From Blepharisma stoltei (lineage: Eukaryota > Ciliophora > Heterotrichea > Heterotrichida > Blepharismidae), in contig CAJZBQ010000052.1 in the NCBI GenBank assembly GCA_914767885.1, positions 218,501 to 282,500 on the forward strand: a stretch of 64,000 nucleotides of DNA, read 5' to 3'. Under the pieces are notes generated by a model. That model saw nothing but the letters and a program-made list of their open reading frames with translations, made no database searches and was not told the origin of the DNA. This document shows, piece by piece, positions 1-10,732 of this stretch (the first letter of the stretch is position 1; every line of letters begins with the position of its first letter). Made by a program: the position numbers and the translations under genes.

Positions 1-559
1 AAAATAATTCAAAAGATTATATCGATTTCCAGTGATGCCAGGCTATAAAAATACAAAAAATATATTAATGGAAGGACTTAATCTTATTTAGAAGTTTAAA
101 AAGTTCCCTATAAATTTTTGTCTGTTTAGCAGCTAGCTAAGTTCTGCAATTTTTGTGCTGCGATTCTCCTTCTGTCGTGCTGTTAGCTAGCACACTACTA
201 TGTAGCAAAGTGGATTGGCCACTATTTTGCGAATTAGGCTAAAAAATCCAATTTCTAGTTCCTTTAAGCTTAAATTTTCCTTTATAATAGTCTTGTAAAA
301 ATGCTCTAAAAAGTCGATTGTGAGACAAGTACTCTAGAATTGCCATCCGCAAAAAATCAACTGTATAAAATCAGCCAACATCATAAGGCTTTCCCTGCAG
401 TTAGTGCTCTATGCTGAGACAGCTCGATGGGTTAGTTGCGTAGAATTTTATTTATATTATTATAAGAACACTTGCCAGAATGTGAAATACACTCCTTTAT
501 TCTTTATTGACGAACCCAAGATAAAAATTTCATGCTAACTATCAAAATGAAGTTATATT

Positions 560-1110
560 GATGAAATGACTAAATGGATTATTATTACCGAAGAGATAAG
601 AAGGAAATGAAAATCAATTGATATTAATTGTGACAAAAAATACCCTGTTAGATTTATTTATGCTTTTTTTTTACAGCTAAAAATGATTAAAAATTCAAAT
701 CGTTTTTATTATTCTGCATAATTTATGTGGCAATAAGCCTGAAAACAATCTAGTTGTAAAAAAGGGGGGAAATTGCTAAAAATGGCAAACTATTATATTT
801 CATCTATGATTTCTTAATCTGCAGCAGTATTTTCTATAATACCTCAATCCAGTATGCAAGGGAATTATAATTTCGCAGCACCTGAGATAGTAATTTTCTA
901 GATGCTAAAATATATAAAGCGAAATAAATAGAATGGGGGCTGGGGTTGGCTCTGATTAGACATCTGTATGACCTTCTGAAGGAGTTATAGAATAGATTAT
1001 GCAAGAGCTAAATGAAAAATGTTAAAATTGAAAAAAATTATTGACGAAAATGGCTAGGAGTAATCCCAGAAAAACACTTAGATTTGAGGGCTGATTAAAT
1101 TTAAAAAGCT
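560..1110 (+). pseudogene. Kinase-like pseudogene relic, unit a
   Basis: With TGA read as Trp, the relic keeps pieces of the kinase at 5141-7256: a segment starting TKWIIITEEIRRKWKSI (compare GWIFIAHEISIKWKNI in the third unit), an APEI activation-loop end near 880, and a C-lobe end LLTKMARSNPRKTLRFEGWL. TAA/TAG stops and frameshifts interrupt it throughout. It is therefore a decayed copy; the 5' half is outside the window or deleted. Confidence 0.65.
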
Positions 1111-1190
1111 AATACGAGGATTCCGCGCCATCCTCGGGAAAGCGCTATATTGATTTCCGAGCACTTTGAGAAATTTAGGGCTATTTATTT

Positions 1191-1568
1191 TTACTTCTTC
1201 TGCAGAAGTGCATTCATTTGCAATCTTATTCTATTATTTTGTACAAAGTTGTAATATTTGCTGACATCTCTTATATACCTTTCTCCAATATAAAGATGCT
1301 AAATTTTGTAGTTTTAAAAAGGCTTTCTAAGTCAGAATCGCGCAAATTATTGCCAGTAAATGCTAATCCTGTTATTTTATGCCCATATTGTTCTACCAAC
1401 AAACCAAATACACTTTTTAGTTAGATGACAGTCTTCTATTTTAATTTTGGTTATTATAGAATCAGTCTCAATCATATAATTTATCATTTCTCGTAATTCA
1501 TCTTCTGACTTGAATTTTAGTACAATAATATCGCGCGGCATAGAGATTACTCCTCGACGAGGTGCCAT
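1191..1568 (-). pseudogene. Small LRR-like gene, copy 1, frameshifted
   Basis: It begins with the same residues as the copy at 3781-4475 (MAPRRGVISMPRD). Near 1415 an extra A in the run before TGTATTTGG shifts the frame and ends the ORF early at 63 residues. Downstream codons for the rest of the LRR protein are still recognisable up to a TAA at 1191. It lacks the MITE that interrupts copy 2 and so shows the empty target TTCTAAGTC near 1330. It is probably a pseudogene; a homopolymer sequencing error cannot be excluded. Confidence 0.7.
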
Positions 1569-1889
1569 TTTACTTTATGTTGCATAATCTGCTGCATAAA
1601 TTTTTATTTATAAGTATTATTGTAATTTATTTCTGTTTATTCTGTGCTTGATGTGATTTGCCTTTTAAGCATAGACTTGATGATTCTATTTCTTGATTAT
1701 ATAATTTTTGATAGAAAAAAGTGTTTCTGCTACATTAATAGGTCGGGATACAGAATATGAATCTAAGTTATACTGAAATTGCTATTAAAGACAATAAGAC
1801 TTCATTATGCATTTTATTTCATTATTATGTACAAAGCACCAGAAATGTTTGAATATTTAGACTAAATATAATTAACATTAATACTCTAC

Positions 1890-3570
1890 TTAAGAGCAAC
1901 ATGAAATTTATGAAAAATCATGGTCAAGTATCAATGTGAGGGATGAAGAACCTTTAGCAAATCATTCTATTCCGAAATTAATCGAAGATTTAAATGCAAA
2001 AAGTTAAGTATTCATAAGCATAAAACTTCTAAACTGCATGAATAAAAGTATATATTCTCGTCTTATAAACATGATATTTTAAGTAAATTTGATAACCCCA
2101 TTTGTCCAATGCAATTCTTCATATTTTCTGTATAATCTCCAACGAAAATGCTTATCATTTTTATTAATTGAGTATCTCTCCCCCTATTATTTTATATACT
2201 ATTAAATCTCCCTATTAAGTTTTGCTAAAAGTTCACCATCATTCTCCAAATAACTCCAAATAATATTCTTTTAGTGACTTCCTTAAAAAATTTTGTTAAA
2301 ATTTTTATTCCCTTACTATTATAGATAGGTGTTTTTTAAATTTTTGTAGAGACATAAGAAATTATAATGAATAATAATATATATCAAAGCTAGGCATGTC
2401 TGATTTTACTTCATAGGTACTATAAAATGTTGGAGAATTAATAATTCAAAAGAGTATATGAATTTCCCGTAATTCCAGGTTATAAAGAATACAAAAGATA
2501 TGTTCATTGAAGGACTTAATCTTAATTAGAAGTTTAAGAAGTCCCTATAAGCTTTTGATGCTCCTTTATCTTTTTTACTGTTCTGCAATTTTTGTGCTGC
2601 GATTCTCCTTCAGTCTTGCTGTTAGCTAGCACACTACTATGCAGCAAAGTGGATTGGCCACTATTTTGCGAATTAAGCTAAAGACTCCAATTTCTATTCC
2701 TTTAAGCTAAATTTTCCTTTATAATAGTCTTGTAAAAATGCTCTAAAAAGTCGATTGTGACTCAAGCATTCTAGAGTTGCTATCAGCAAAAAATCAACTG
2801 TATAAAATCAGCCAACATCATAAGGCTTTTCCCTACCGTTCGTGCTAAGGCCGAGACAGCTCTGTGGGCTAGTTGCGTAACATTTTATTTATATTATTAG
2901 AAGGACACTACACTTACCAGAATATGAAACGCACTCCTTTATTCTTTATTGAGGAATCAAAAGATAAAATTTCATGCTAACTATCAAAATGAAGTTATGT
3001 TGATGAAATGACTAAATGGATTATTATTGCCGAAGAGATAAGGAGGAAATGAAAATCAATTGATATGAATTTTGATGAAAAATACCCTGTTAGATTTTCT
3101 TATGCTTTTTTTTGCAACCAAAAATGATTAAAAATTCAAATCGTTTTTATTATGCTGCATCATTTACAATGACAATGAGCCTGAAAACAATCTAGTTGTA
3201 AAAATGGGGGGAAATTGCTAAAAATAGCAAACTATTATATTTCATCTATGATTTCTTAATCTGCAGCAGCATTTTCTATAATACCTCAATCCAGTATGAA
3301 TGGATCATAATTTCGCAGCTCCCTGAGATACGAAAATTTCTAGATGCCAAAATATATAAATCGAAAATAAATAGAATGAGGACTGATACATTTCTATTGG
3401 TTGACTCTGCTCTGATTAAACATCTGTGCGGCCTCCTGAAGGAGTGATAGAAAAGACTATGCAAGAGCTGAAATGAAAAATGTTAAAATTGGAAAAAATT
3501 ATTGACGAAAATGGCTAGGAGTAATCCCAGAAAAACACTTAAGATTTGAGGGATAATTAAATTTAAAAAG
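1890..3570 (+). pseudogene. Kinase-like pseudogene relic, unit b
   Basis: This is the second decayed kinase unit. Around 1890-2020 it resembles the Ser-rich N-terminal part of the third unit (5226 onward), and around 3000-3570 it repeats the C-lobe relic of unit a. Much of the middle is missing and stops occur in all frames. It sits between the two LRR copies in the alternating kinase(+)/LRR(-) array. Confidence 0.55.
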
Positions 3571-3576
3571 CTAATA

Positions 3577-3734
3577 CAGTAGATATAATAACTAATGACC
3601 TAGAATAAAATTATATTAAAAGTCTACTTATATATAAATTAATATGATTTTGGATAATTTTTAAAAGTCCAAAAACATCATAAAAATATACCAGGCATAC
3701 ATCAATTTTACTATTAATAAAATAATTTACTGTA
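3577..3734. mobile_element. TIR element at a TA site, IES-like (158 bp)
   Basis: The ends are TACAGTAGAT and, in reverse complement, TACAGTAAAT, so the terminal inverted repeat begins TACAGTA. It is absent from duplicate copy 1, which has a 35 bp hairpin at the same place. The interior is AT-rich with no ORF. It lies outside any intact gene. Confidence 0.7.
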
Positions 3735-3780
3735 TGCTATTGATTTCTGATCACTTTGAGAAATTTAGGGCTATTTATTT

Positions 3781-4475
3781 TTACTTCTTCTGCAGAAGGG
3801 TATTCATTTGCAATCTTATTCTATTATTTTGTACAAAGTTGTAATATTTGCTGACATCTCTTATATATCTTTCTCCAATATGCAAAGATGTTAAATTCTG
3901 AAGTTTAAAAAGGCTTTCTAACTCACTCTATGAGTAAGCAAAACGATTGGAAAAATCCCTGTTTTTTGGGTAAAAGCCCACACGCACTCAGTGAGCGAGC
4001 AAAAATGTTTTACTATAAAAATTTTATATGAAAAAAAAAATAATATTTTGATATATAAGTGATAATTAGTATAATGAAATCTCTAGATAATTCTGTTAAT
4101 TTTTAAACAGTTTGCATTTTAAACCATAAATTTACAAATTGAATTAATAGTTGCTTTCTAATTTTTGAGAATTGAAATTTTTTTTAAATTTCGAAAAAAA
4201 AAACTCTCCTCAATGAGCGAAAATATTTTTTGTTGTAAGTCAGAATCGTGCAAATTATTGCCAGTAAATGCTAATCCTGTTATTTTATGCCCATATTGTT
4301 CTGCCAACAAATCAAATGCCCTTTTAGTTAGATGACAGTCTTCTATTTTAATTTTGGTTATTATAGAATCAGTCTCAATCATATAATTTATCATTTCTCG
4401 TAATTCATCTTCTGACTTGAATTTTAGTACAATAATATCGCGCGGCATAGAGATTACTCCTCGACGAGGTGCCAT
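3781..4475 (-). CDS. Small leucine-rich-repeat-like protein, copy 2
   Basis: The ORF starts at 4475 and runs to the MITE at 3921-4237. Removing that MITE with one TA joins ...LHDSDL to ESLFKLQNLTSLHIGE... in frame, giving a 125-residue protein ending at TAA 3781. Repeats such as KITGLAFTGNNLHDSDLESL and NLTSLHIG have the leucine spacing of LRRs. No signal peptide or catalytic motif is seen. Function is unknown; a stand-alone LRR protein paired with a kinase could be an interaction partner, but that is only inference from the array layout. Its paralogue at 1191-1568 is frameshifted. Confidence 0.65.
3921..4237 (-). mobile_element. Degenerate GGAGGGG-end MITE acting as IES (317 bp)
   Basis: A diverged member of the MITE family seen intact at 37691-38085: the same order of end motif, AT-rich core (GATATATAAGTGATAATTAGTATAATGAAATC region) and sub-terminal motif, but the C-rich ends have eroded to ACTCACTCTATGAGTAAGC. 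Copy 1 of the duplication has the clean empty site, so the insertion duplicated TA. Excision restores the LRR frame. Confidence 0.8.
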
Positions 4476-4590
4476 TTACTATAAATTACTTATATATTGC
4501 ATAATCTGCTGCATCAATTTTTATTTTTAAGTATTATTGCAATTTATTTCTGTTTATTCTGTGTTTGATGTGATCAGCCTTTTAAGCATA

Positions 4591-4908
4591 AACTCCATCA
4601 TATAAATTGGTCAACAAATCGATAGAATTTTCCATTTTTGAGTACTTTAAACAATTCCTTTAAAAGTTGTTTAATAAGACAATTTTATTAAACTATTTCA
4701 CATTGTATCTGTTTAATTAGTTCTTCATAAAATAAATTCAAATTAAAAAATAGATAAAATTCAATATAATTTTTTTTTCAAAAAATTAGCCCCAATTAAA
4801 AGGGGGTTAAGTTAGTCGCATGTTGGCATTCTTCTGCAATTTCATCTCTTTAGTAAATAATTAATAATCAAGCCAACTTTCATGACTTAGTTTACACTTT
4901 ACCTAATA
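4591..4908. mobile_element. AT-rich TA-flanked insertion (318 bp)
   Basis: Copy 1 reads AAGCATAGACTTGATG where copy 2 reads AAGCATA, then this segment, then TAGATTTGATG, so one TA is duplicated. It contains TAAATTGG near one end and CCAATTAAAAGGGGG inside, loosely like the IES at 44997-45335. There is no ORF. Confidence 0.7.
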
Positions 4909-5140
4909 GATTTGATGATTTTGTTTCTTGATTATATAATATTGATAGAAAAAAGTGTTTTCTGTTGCATTAATAGGTCGGGATACAGTGCTATGAATCT
5001 GTGCAATACAGAAATTCCCCTTAAAGTCGATAAGACTTCATTATGGATGTTATCTCATTATTATGTATAAGCACTAGAAATGTTTGAATATTAGAACTAA
5101 AATATAATTGGCATAAATAGCTGTTCTTAATAATTATAGA

Positions 5141-7256
5141 ATGGTAAATAAAGGAGAAATTACTCTACCACAGAGAGAAGCAAATTTCCCAACACCAGCA
5201 AATTCTAGCGAAGATACAATAATTGAAGAGCAACATAAGATTTATGCTCAATCATGATCAAGTAGTAGTTCGAGCAATAAAGAACGTATAGAAAATATTC
5301 CTCTTGAAATTTTATCAGATGAAAGCACTCCACCATCTCCTAATTCAATAAGCGAATCAAAAAGCTCATCAAATATAGAGACATCAACAACAGCACCTAC
5401 AAACACTGATATTTGAAAGTATATTGTATTACTATTGGAAGGCAATGAAATAAACAGAAAAGATATTGTGAATAATAAATTAACATATCAATTCATAGAC
5501 TTTCAAGACATTTTCAAAGCTAGATGAAAGGATCACAGTCAAAATCTACAAGAAAAAAAATCGCAAAAATTGAATTCAAGTGAATCATGTGAACAAAAGA
5601 GCAAATATAACTTTTTTTCTTTGCTTCAGCCTTACTATTCAACTTTTGAATCTGAAGAAGAATTCAAAAAAGTTAACGATTCATCAACAAATCCGAAAAT
5701 TGAAGAATATGAAGCTATCTCTAAAAGAATATCTGATAAAAATACTGATAAGTTCAAAATTTTCTTAAAAATTTATAAAATTTATAGTCAAGTCGAAGTC
5801 GAAGATGATGAACATTTTGACTTGAGTCGTGCAAGAGATGTTCTTGATTTATTAGATGATAGATTTTTTATTCAAAAACATTCGCCAAAATATGAAACTT
5901 ACTCCTTGATAGACAAATTTAAGATAAATATTGCTAATCAATTAAATAAGTCAACGTCAAAAGATGAAATAACTGGATGAATTTTTATAGCGCATGAGAT
6001 AAGCATTAAATGGAAAAATATTGAAATGACTGATGCAATAATATTAACTTGTAATCGTTTTATGAATCTCTTTAAAGAAGAAAAAGTTCAAAATGATAAA
6101 TTATTGGTAATACTGAATAAATTTATTGGCCCCAAAGAGGAAAATGGATGCAAATTAGGATCCGAAGCTTTGGAATGGCTAAAAGCTAACTATCGAAAAG
6201 AAGGATTGAACTCCAGAATGAAAGCTATGATTAGTGCTATTAAAAAGAATAGATTTAAACTTGAAATATGCCAAAAAGATTTCCTTGAAAACCTCCAAAA
6301 CAAACTTCAACACTGAACTTTTAGTGCATATAGAAAAATAAATTCTTTGAAGAGAAGAAGCAAAAATTTGATGATTAATGGTATTGCTAGAAATCTCAAA
6401 ATAATTAATAAAGGAGAAATAGAAAATATAAGGAAATTTTGTCATGCATATGGAGGGAATGCCTCTCTTTACGAATGCATTTACAAAAATGAAAATGCAC
6501 TTATAAAAAAATATAAATATACTAAAAGTAGTAAAGATGAAATTAAAAAAATTGTCAATGAGATTGCAAATGCAATCTATCTTAGTAAAATTAATGAAAC
6601 AAATATTTATACTAAGGTTTTCGGCTTATTTTTAGAAGAAATTGGAGAAACTAAAGAAAAAGAAAAAATATATTGCATTAACCTTCTGATGGAAAAGTGC
6701 TCAGGCACTTTGGAAGAATATATAGATAATTTTAATTGCGATGATAATGCCTTTAGCGATTTTGCAGATTCACTGCTTAATGGTATTCTCTTGCTTCATC
6801 AACATGGGTTGAGTATTAATAACATTACTCCAAGTAAGATTTTGTAAAAGAAGTAGAGGGCCGGCTTATATTGAAAATAGATAGCCATCACATTTTGTCT
6901 GCAATTTCTTCAACTGGAGCAGGATTTTCCCAAACTACTGATTTCTATTGCTCAACTGGCAATCTCAGCTTTACAGCTCCTGAGGTTTTAATATGTTTTG
7001 AGAATCACGACAAAAAGCTCAGGATAAATAGCATGAGTGCTGATGTATTTTCTATTGGAATGATTTTATTTTATGTAAAAACTTCTATATGACCTCCAGA
7101 GGAAATTCAGATCGAAAAAAATATATTAAAAATGGAATAAGCAAAGTTAAAATTTCATGGCTTAAAACGCTGTTGAAAAATATGATTCGTTCAGACCCTA
7201 AAAAAAGAAAAAAGATAAGCGAGTTAATAAGGTTAAAGCACGAGCTAATTAACTAA
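5141..7256 (+). pseudogene. Degenerate protein kinase (pseudokinase), unit c, two frame breaks
   Basis: With TGA as Trp a long frame runs from ATG 5141: an acidic Ser-rich N-terminus, a helical middle, then a kinase-like domain (LYECIYKNENALIKKYKY; NLLMEKCSGTLEEYI; LLLHQHGLSINNITPSKIL). The HRD motif is replaced by GLSIN and DFG by KIDSHH, so catalysis is unlikely. APEVL and a C-lobe ending LLKNMIRSDPKKRKKISEL follow. Single-base losses near 6845 and 7130, both at A/T runs, break the frame; adding two bases makes the length divisible by three. It is either a young pseudogene or a gene with two sequencing errors. It is the best preserved of three tandem units. Confidence 0.6.
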
Positions 7257-7702
7257 TAATATTTTACTTGAGCCAATTGATTAAGAAAATAAGGATCATT
7301 TTAAAATATCAGATGCGTAGCCTTAATCAGATATAAAATATGTTTTTAATAGAAAATTTATAATTATTTGAAAATATTAAAAAGCTATATTATAGAATTC
7401 TGGCTTCTATAAAAACTATTAAAAAGTGCTAAGCCAAAATATTGATAATTAATTTAAAATAAAATCCTTTCTTGCTTCATATGCAGTAATTAATTTAATC
7501 TACATATTTTTAAAAAGCTAATTCCATTTTTTTGATGAATGAGATATCCATGCCAAGGTAACAAATACTGGTCTTTTCTAAAATTCTCTATTAATGCTTA
7601 ATTTCTAATTATATTAATAGAAAGCAGCAGAAAAACATTAGGATGAGCTTTATTATTTTTAATAATTTAGGTCTCATTAGATGCAAATGGAATATTTTTA
7701 TA
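7257..7702. other. Intergenic AT-rich stretch
   Basis: About 445 bp between the kinase relic and CHMP6. I see no ORF, repeat-family match or RNA gene here. Confidence 0.6.
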
Positions 7703-8329
7703 ATGGGCTGCATTTTAGGACATGGACAACAATCTAACGTCGCGGAATCAAGAGTAAATAGAGATGATAAAGCAATTGCAGAGCTTAAAATTACTCGAGA
7801 TAAAGTCAGAGCTTACATTAAAAAACTTGAAAACTGCATCGACCATTGTAAATCCGCAATAAAAACTTGCATCCAAAATAAGCAAAAAGATAAAGCCTTG
7901 CTAGCACTTAAAAAGCAAAAATATTTAGAAAAGAACTTAGAAACTGCAAGAGGAGAACAGTTAAATCTTGATCAGCTCATAAGTGACGTGGAAAATGCCC
8001 AGATTCAGAAAAATATTTATGAATCTCTAAAGCAAGGCACTGAGTTTCTTAAATGCATAAATCAACAATTAACAGTTGATGATGTTGAAAAGCTTATGGA
8101 AGAAACTGCTGAAGCCATTGAATACCAGCAACAAATTGGTGAAGCATTGTCTCAGCAAGCAGTAGTCCATGATGATAATAAACTTTTAGAAGAACTGGAC
8201 AATTTAGAAGTTTTAGAGCTTGATATTCCTTCAGTCCCTATTCAACCCCTGCCTAAGGTTAAAAAAGAAGTGCCTGAAGAAAAATATGAAGAAAATGTAT
8301 CAGGTGAGAAAAATGTTATCGTTATTTAA
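7703..8329 (+). CDS. CHMP6: CHMP6/Vps20-like ESCRT-III subunit
   Basis: A 208-residue Snf7-family protein. I chose the ATG at 7703 over the upstream in-frame ATG at 7643 because it gives MGCILG, an N-myristoylation start as in CHMP6/Vps20. The next region (DDKAIAELKITRDKVRAYIK, then ALLALKKQKYLEKNL) matches the basic helical core, with typical helix spacing and an acidic C-terminus. In the family it bridges ESCRT-II to Snf7 on endosomal membranes. Another ESCRT gene, TSG101, lies 10 kb away on the other strand. No IES or intron is seen. Confidence 0.88.
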   Translation: MGCILGHGQQSNVAESRVNRDDKAIAELKITRDKVRAYIKKLENCIDHCKSAIKTCIQNKQKDKALLALKKQKYLEKNLETARGEQLNLDQLISDVENAQIQKNIYESLKQGTEFLKCINQQLTVDDVEKLMEETAEAIEYQQQIGEALSQQAVVHDDNKLLEELDNLEVLELDIPSVPIQPLPKVKKEVPEEKYEENVSGEKNVIVI

Positions 8330-8356
8330 TGGAAATTACTAAAAATCATTAGAAAT

Positions 8357-8715
8357 AAATGGAGATTTTGGTGGAAATTTGACTTCAGGCGCACTCACTA
8401 TGGAGAAGGTAAAACCCATCATAATGAAGAGAAAAACAGAGCCTGTGCCAGATTTTGTAGGAATTCAGGTTTGGGGTGCTTGCTGAATAGGCAAATTTTG
8501 CTTGTATTCCTGTCCCTGCCAGATGGGCTAGAGAGGTTTTGTCTACTACATGGCCTTCTCTCATCGAAACTATTGGGAACTCTAAGGCGGTGGCTCTGCT
8601 CTCGGAGCTGATCCATTGAGTAGGTGATTCAAGCCTGAAATCCAAAAGGGCACAGGTGAGCTAAGGCTAGTGGGCTTTCCCGCTATAGCCAACAAATCTT
8701 TTAAATTAATTTAAA
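8357..8715 (+). mobile_element. Retroposon-like repeat, family A
   Basis: A GC-richer block flanked by near-identical AAAAATCATTAGAAATAA and AAAAATCATTAAATAA, an apparent target duplication. It shares CTGTCCCTGCCAGATGG, ACATGGCCTTCTCT and GGTGGCTCTGC with the reverse complement of 41825-42158 and with 59051-59474. It has no coding capacity. It lies between genes. Confidence 0.65.
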
Positions 8716-8760
8716 AATCATTAAATAATATTGAAAAATAAGAAATCCGTAATTATCTAC

Positions 8761-10707
8761 TTATAATTCTTCTAATTCTTCAATCACAACAGGTGTTGCC
8801 CAATAATTAACGTCTGAATAAGTATCTGGCTCGCCCTGCACTTCTCCAATACTTTCACTTTTTATTTCTTTTTCAGGATCCGGCTCGTTATTTTCTTCTT
8901 TTTTCTCTTCATTTTCATTCAAATCAAACATTAAGTCTTCGCTAGTCAGTGGCTTTTCATTAGTCTCAATTTCTTCTTCAGGAATTTCTAATTCCTCATT
9001 AGAATTTTCATTATTGCTATAGGAAGAAAAAGGGTTTGTTGAGTTTTCCTCACTGTCTCTGGCATCTTCTTCAGCGAAATGGTCTCCGAAAGACAGAGGC
9101 TGATACCCTCCAAGGTGTCGATTTTCTAAGAAATTTGTGTTTTCTAGGTACGAGGATTTAAACTCATCCCATCTTTCAGTTTTTGATATAATTTCTGTAA
9201 TTTCTGGACGATTTTCAGAAGTTTTTACTATTAAATTTGAAATTCTTGTAATATGTCCCATATATCCAGGCTTTAATGATGGATTTCTTGTACCTGGGCG
9301 CCCCGGGTTTAGTCCTTTTTCTATAATTTTTGCCAAAAATCCTGAAGTATTTAATAGCTGCTCCTTCAAAACTTGTGAAGACGATAACAAAATCGCATTC
9401 ACAAACTGCTCAAAAGTCGTATGGAGTATTGAATTCCATTCAAATTTAAAGAAAATCCCCACAATGGTTTTTACCACCTCAATTTCCTCAATTTTTGCTT
9501 GGATTTCTTTAATTTCCATCTTGATAGCTGCCCCAATTACTTCAATTATCTTTATTTTCCCTTCTCCTAGTGCCTCAATATCTTCATTAAAAGTCGTTTG
9601 AATTTGCCCGCCATGGAAATTTTCTAAAATTTCTTTTAATTTTGGCAAAACTGTTACGAAACTTTCAATAAATTCAGGGGATTCTTCGTCTTCAAGCAGG
9701 GTAGAGGCATCCTCATCAAGATTTGTGGCTTGTTTTTTGGATAATGTCAATAAATCGGTATGAGAGCTGCTTGCCATGATGGCTCTAAGGACAGTGACGA
9801 CTGCGTTTATATTATAATTATTTTGAGATGTAAGGCCTTCTGTAAGCAAATATAAGGATTCTTTTTGTGTAAGAACTCCAGCGAGCTCAGGCCAGGAGTT
9901 TACGTCGTTATGCTTTGATATTAGCTCACATAAGATTTGACTGGAATTTAAAGCGGCATTGGGGTTTGAGGATGCTAAATTTTTTATATAATTTACAGTG
10001 TCATTTTTCTTAAAATTTCTGATCAGAAATTATTTTTAAAGAAAATAAGACACCGACTGTTTATTTTAAAATTTTCACATTCAGACAAAACTTTATATCA
10101 AATTTTGGACGATTTCTTTCCTCTGAATAACATAAAAAGTCTCTGAAGGATTTTCTACGAGAATTATTTTTGTTATGATATCTAATACCGCTCTATATTC
10201 TAAGTGCTGCACAAACCAGGAATTCCAAGATTTCTCAATAATAAATTTGAGCAGTTCAGGCGGGTTTCTGATAAAAAGGCTTATGACAAGTCTGCTTACA
10301 TATCCAGCTAATGTCAAATTCAATGGCTCTACAAAGAAGCTAAATAATTTTTCCAGTAAAGTTTGGTCATCATAAAACTTATCCAACAAACTTGGAATTT
10401 CACACGCAAACAATTCTGAGGCAAGGAATGGAAACTTATGCCCACGTTTATTGTCAGCGTCATCTGGTGGGAAAACTGAAATATACTCAATCAATTCCAT
10501 AATTCTGTCTCTGTTCAAGCTGCATAATGATTACAAGTCAATTAATTTCTGATTTTGGTTTCTCATTTCCTGCAAAATTTCATCCTGATCCAGCAACTGG
10601 GCAAGGGTTGTTTCTTCTTTTTCTAAAATTTCGTCAATCTGTGACGAGCTTTGAAAACCTCTGAAATTGGCCCAAAAAGACCCTCCAAAATTGCCCATCA
10701 TTCTCAT
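8761..10707 (-). CDS. SAPS-domain protein (PP6/Sit4-associated regulatory subunit)
   Basis: After removal of a 15 nt intron (10520-10534) and a 102 bp IES (9996-10097) this gives 609 residues. Recognisable SAPS features are the N-terminal LAQLLDQDEILQEMRNQNQK, then LIDFLNRDRIMELIEYI, RGHKFPFLASELFACEIPSL and LEKLFSFFVEPLNLTLAGYV; the IES joint restores NLINYIKNLASSNPNAALNS, the helix before the NAxQxLCE motif. The C-terminal 150 residues are acidic (EENNEPDPEKE). SAPS proteins bind the PP6/Sit4 catalytic subunit. Start taken as the first ATG at 10707; MMGNFGG two codons later is possible. Confidence 0.87.
9996..10097 (-). other. IES in SAPS gene (102 bp)
   Basis: TA-bounded and AT-rich with in-frame stops. 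Removal with one TA joins EIVQNLI to NYIKNLASS. On the coding strand the ends read TATAAAG... and ...CACTGTA, i.e. TACAGTG in reverse, close to the TATACAGT-like ends of other IESs here. Confidence 0.82.
10520..10534 (-). other. 15-nt spliceosomal intron
   Basis: GTAATCATTATGCAG on the coding strand. Splicing turns a TAA stop into LIDFLNRD, matching the SAPS family. The length is the heterotrich hallmark. Confidence 0.9.
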
Positions 10708-10732
10708 TTTTATATTTATTGCAAGAATTAGT

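Larger units (their letters stand above)
1..1880. repeat. Segmental duplication, copy 1
   Basis: This stretch aligns along its whole length with 2439-5120, with many substitutions and small indels. It carries the 3' relic of a kinase gene on + and an LRR gene relic on -. Copy 1 is shorter because copy 2 has large TA-flanked insertions at 3577-3734, 3921-4237 and 4591-4908. It is truncated by the window edge. No intact gene is visible in 1-560. Confidence 0.85.
2439..5120. repeat. Segmental duplication, copy 2
   Basis: This is the second copy of the 1-1880 unit. The pair gives an internal empty-site and filled-site comparison for the insertions. At the copy 1 site where copy 2 has the 158 bp insertion, copy 1 instead has a short GC-rich hairpin near 1113-1147. 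The boundary at about 5120 is where similarity to copy 1 fades, just before the start of the third kinase unit. Confidence 0.85.
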
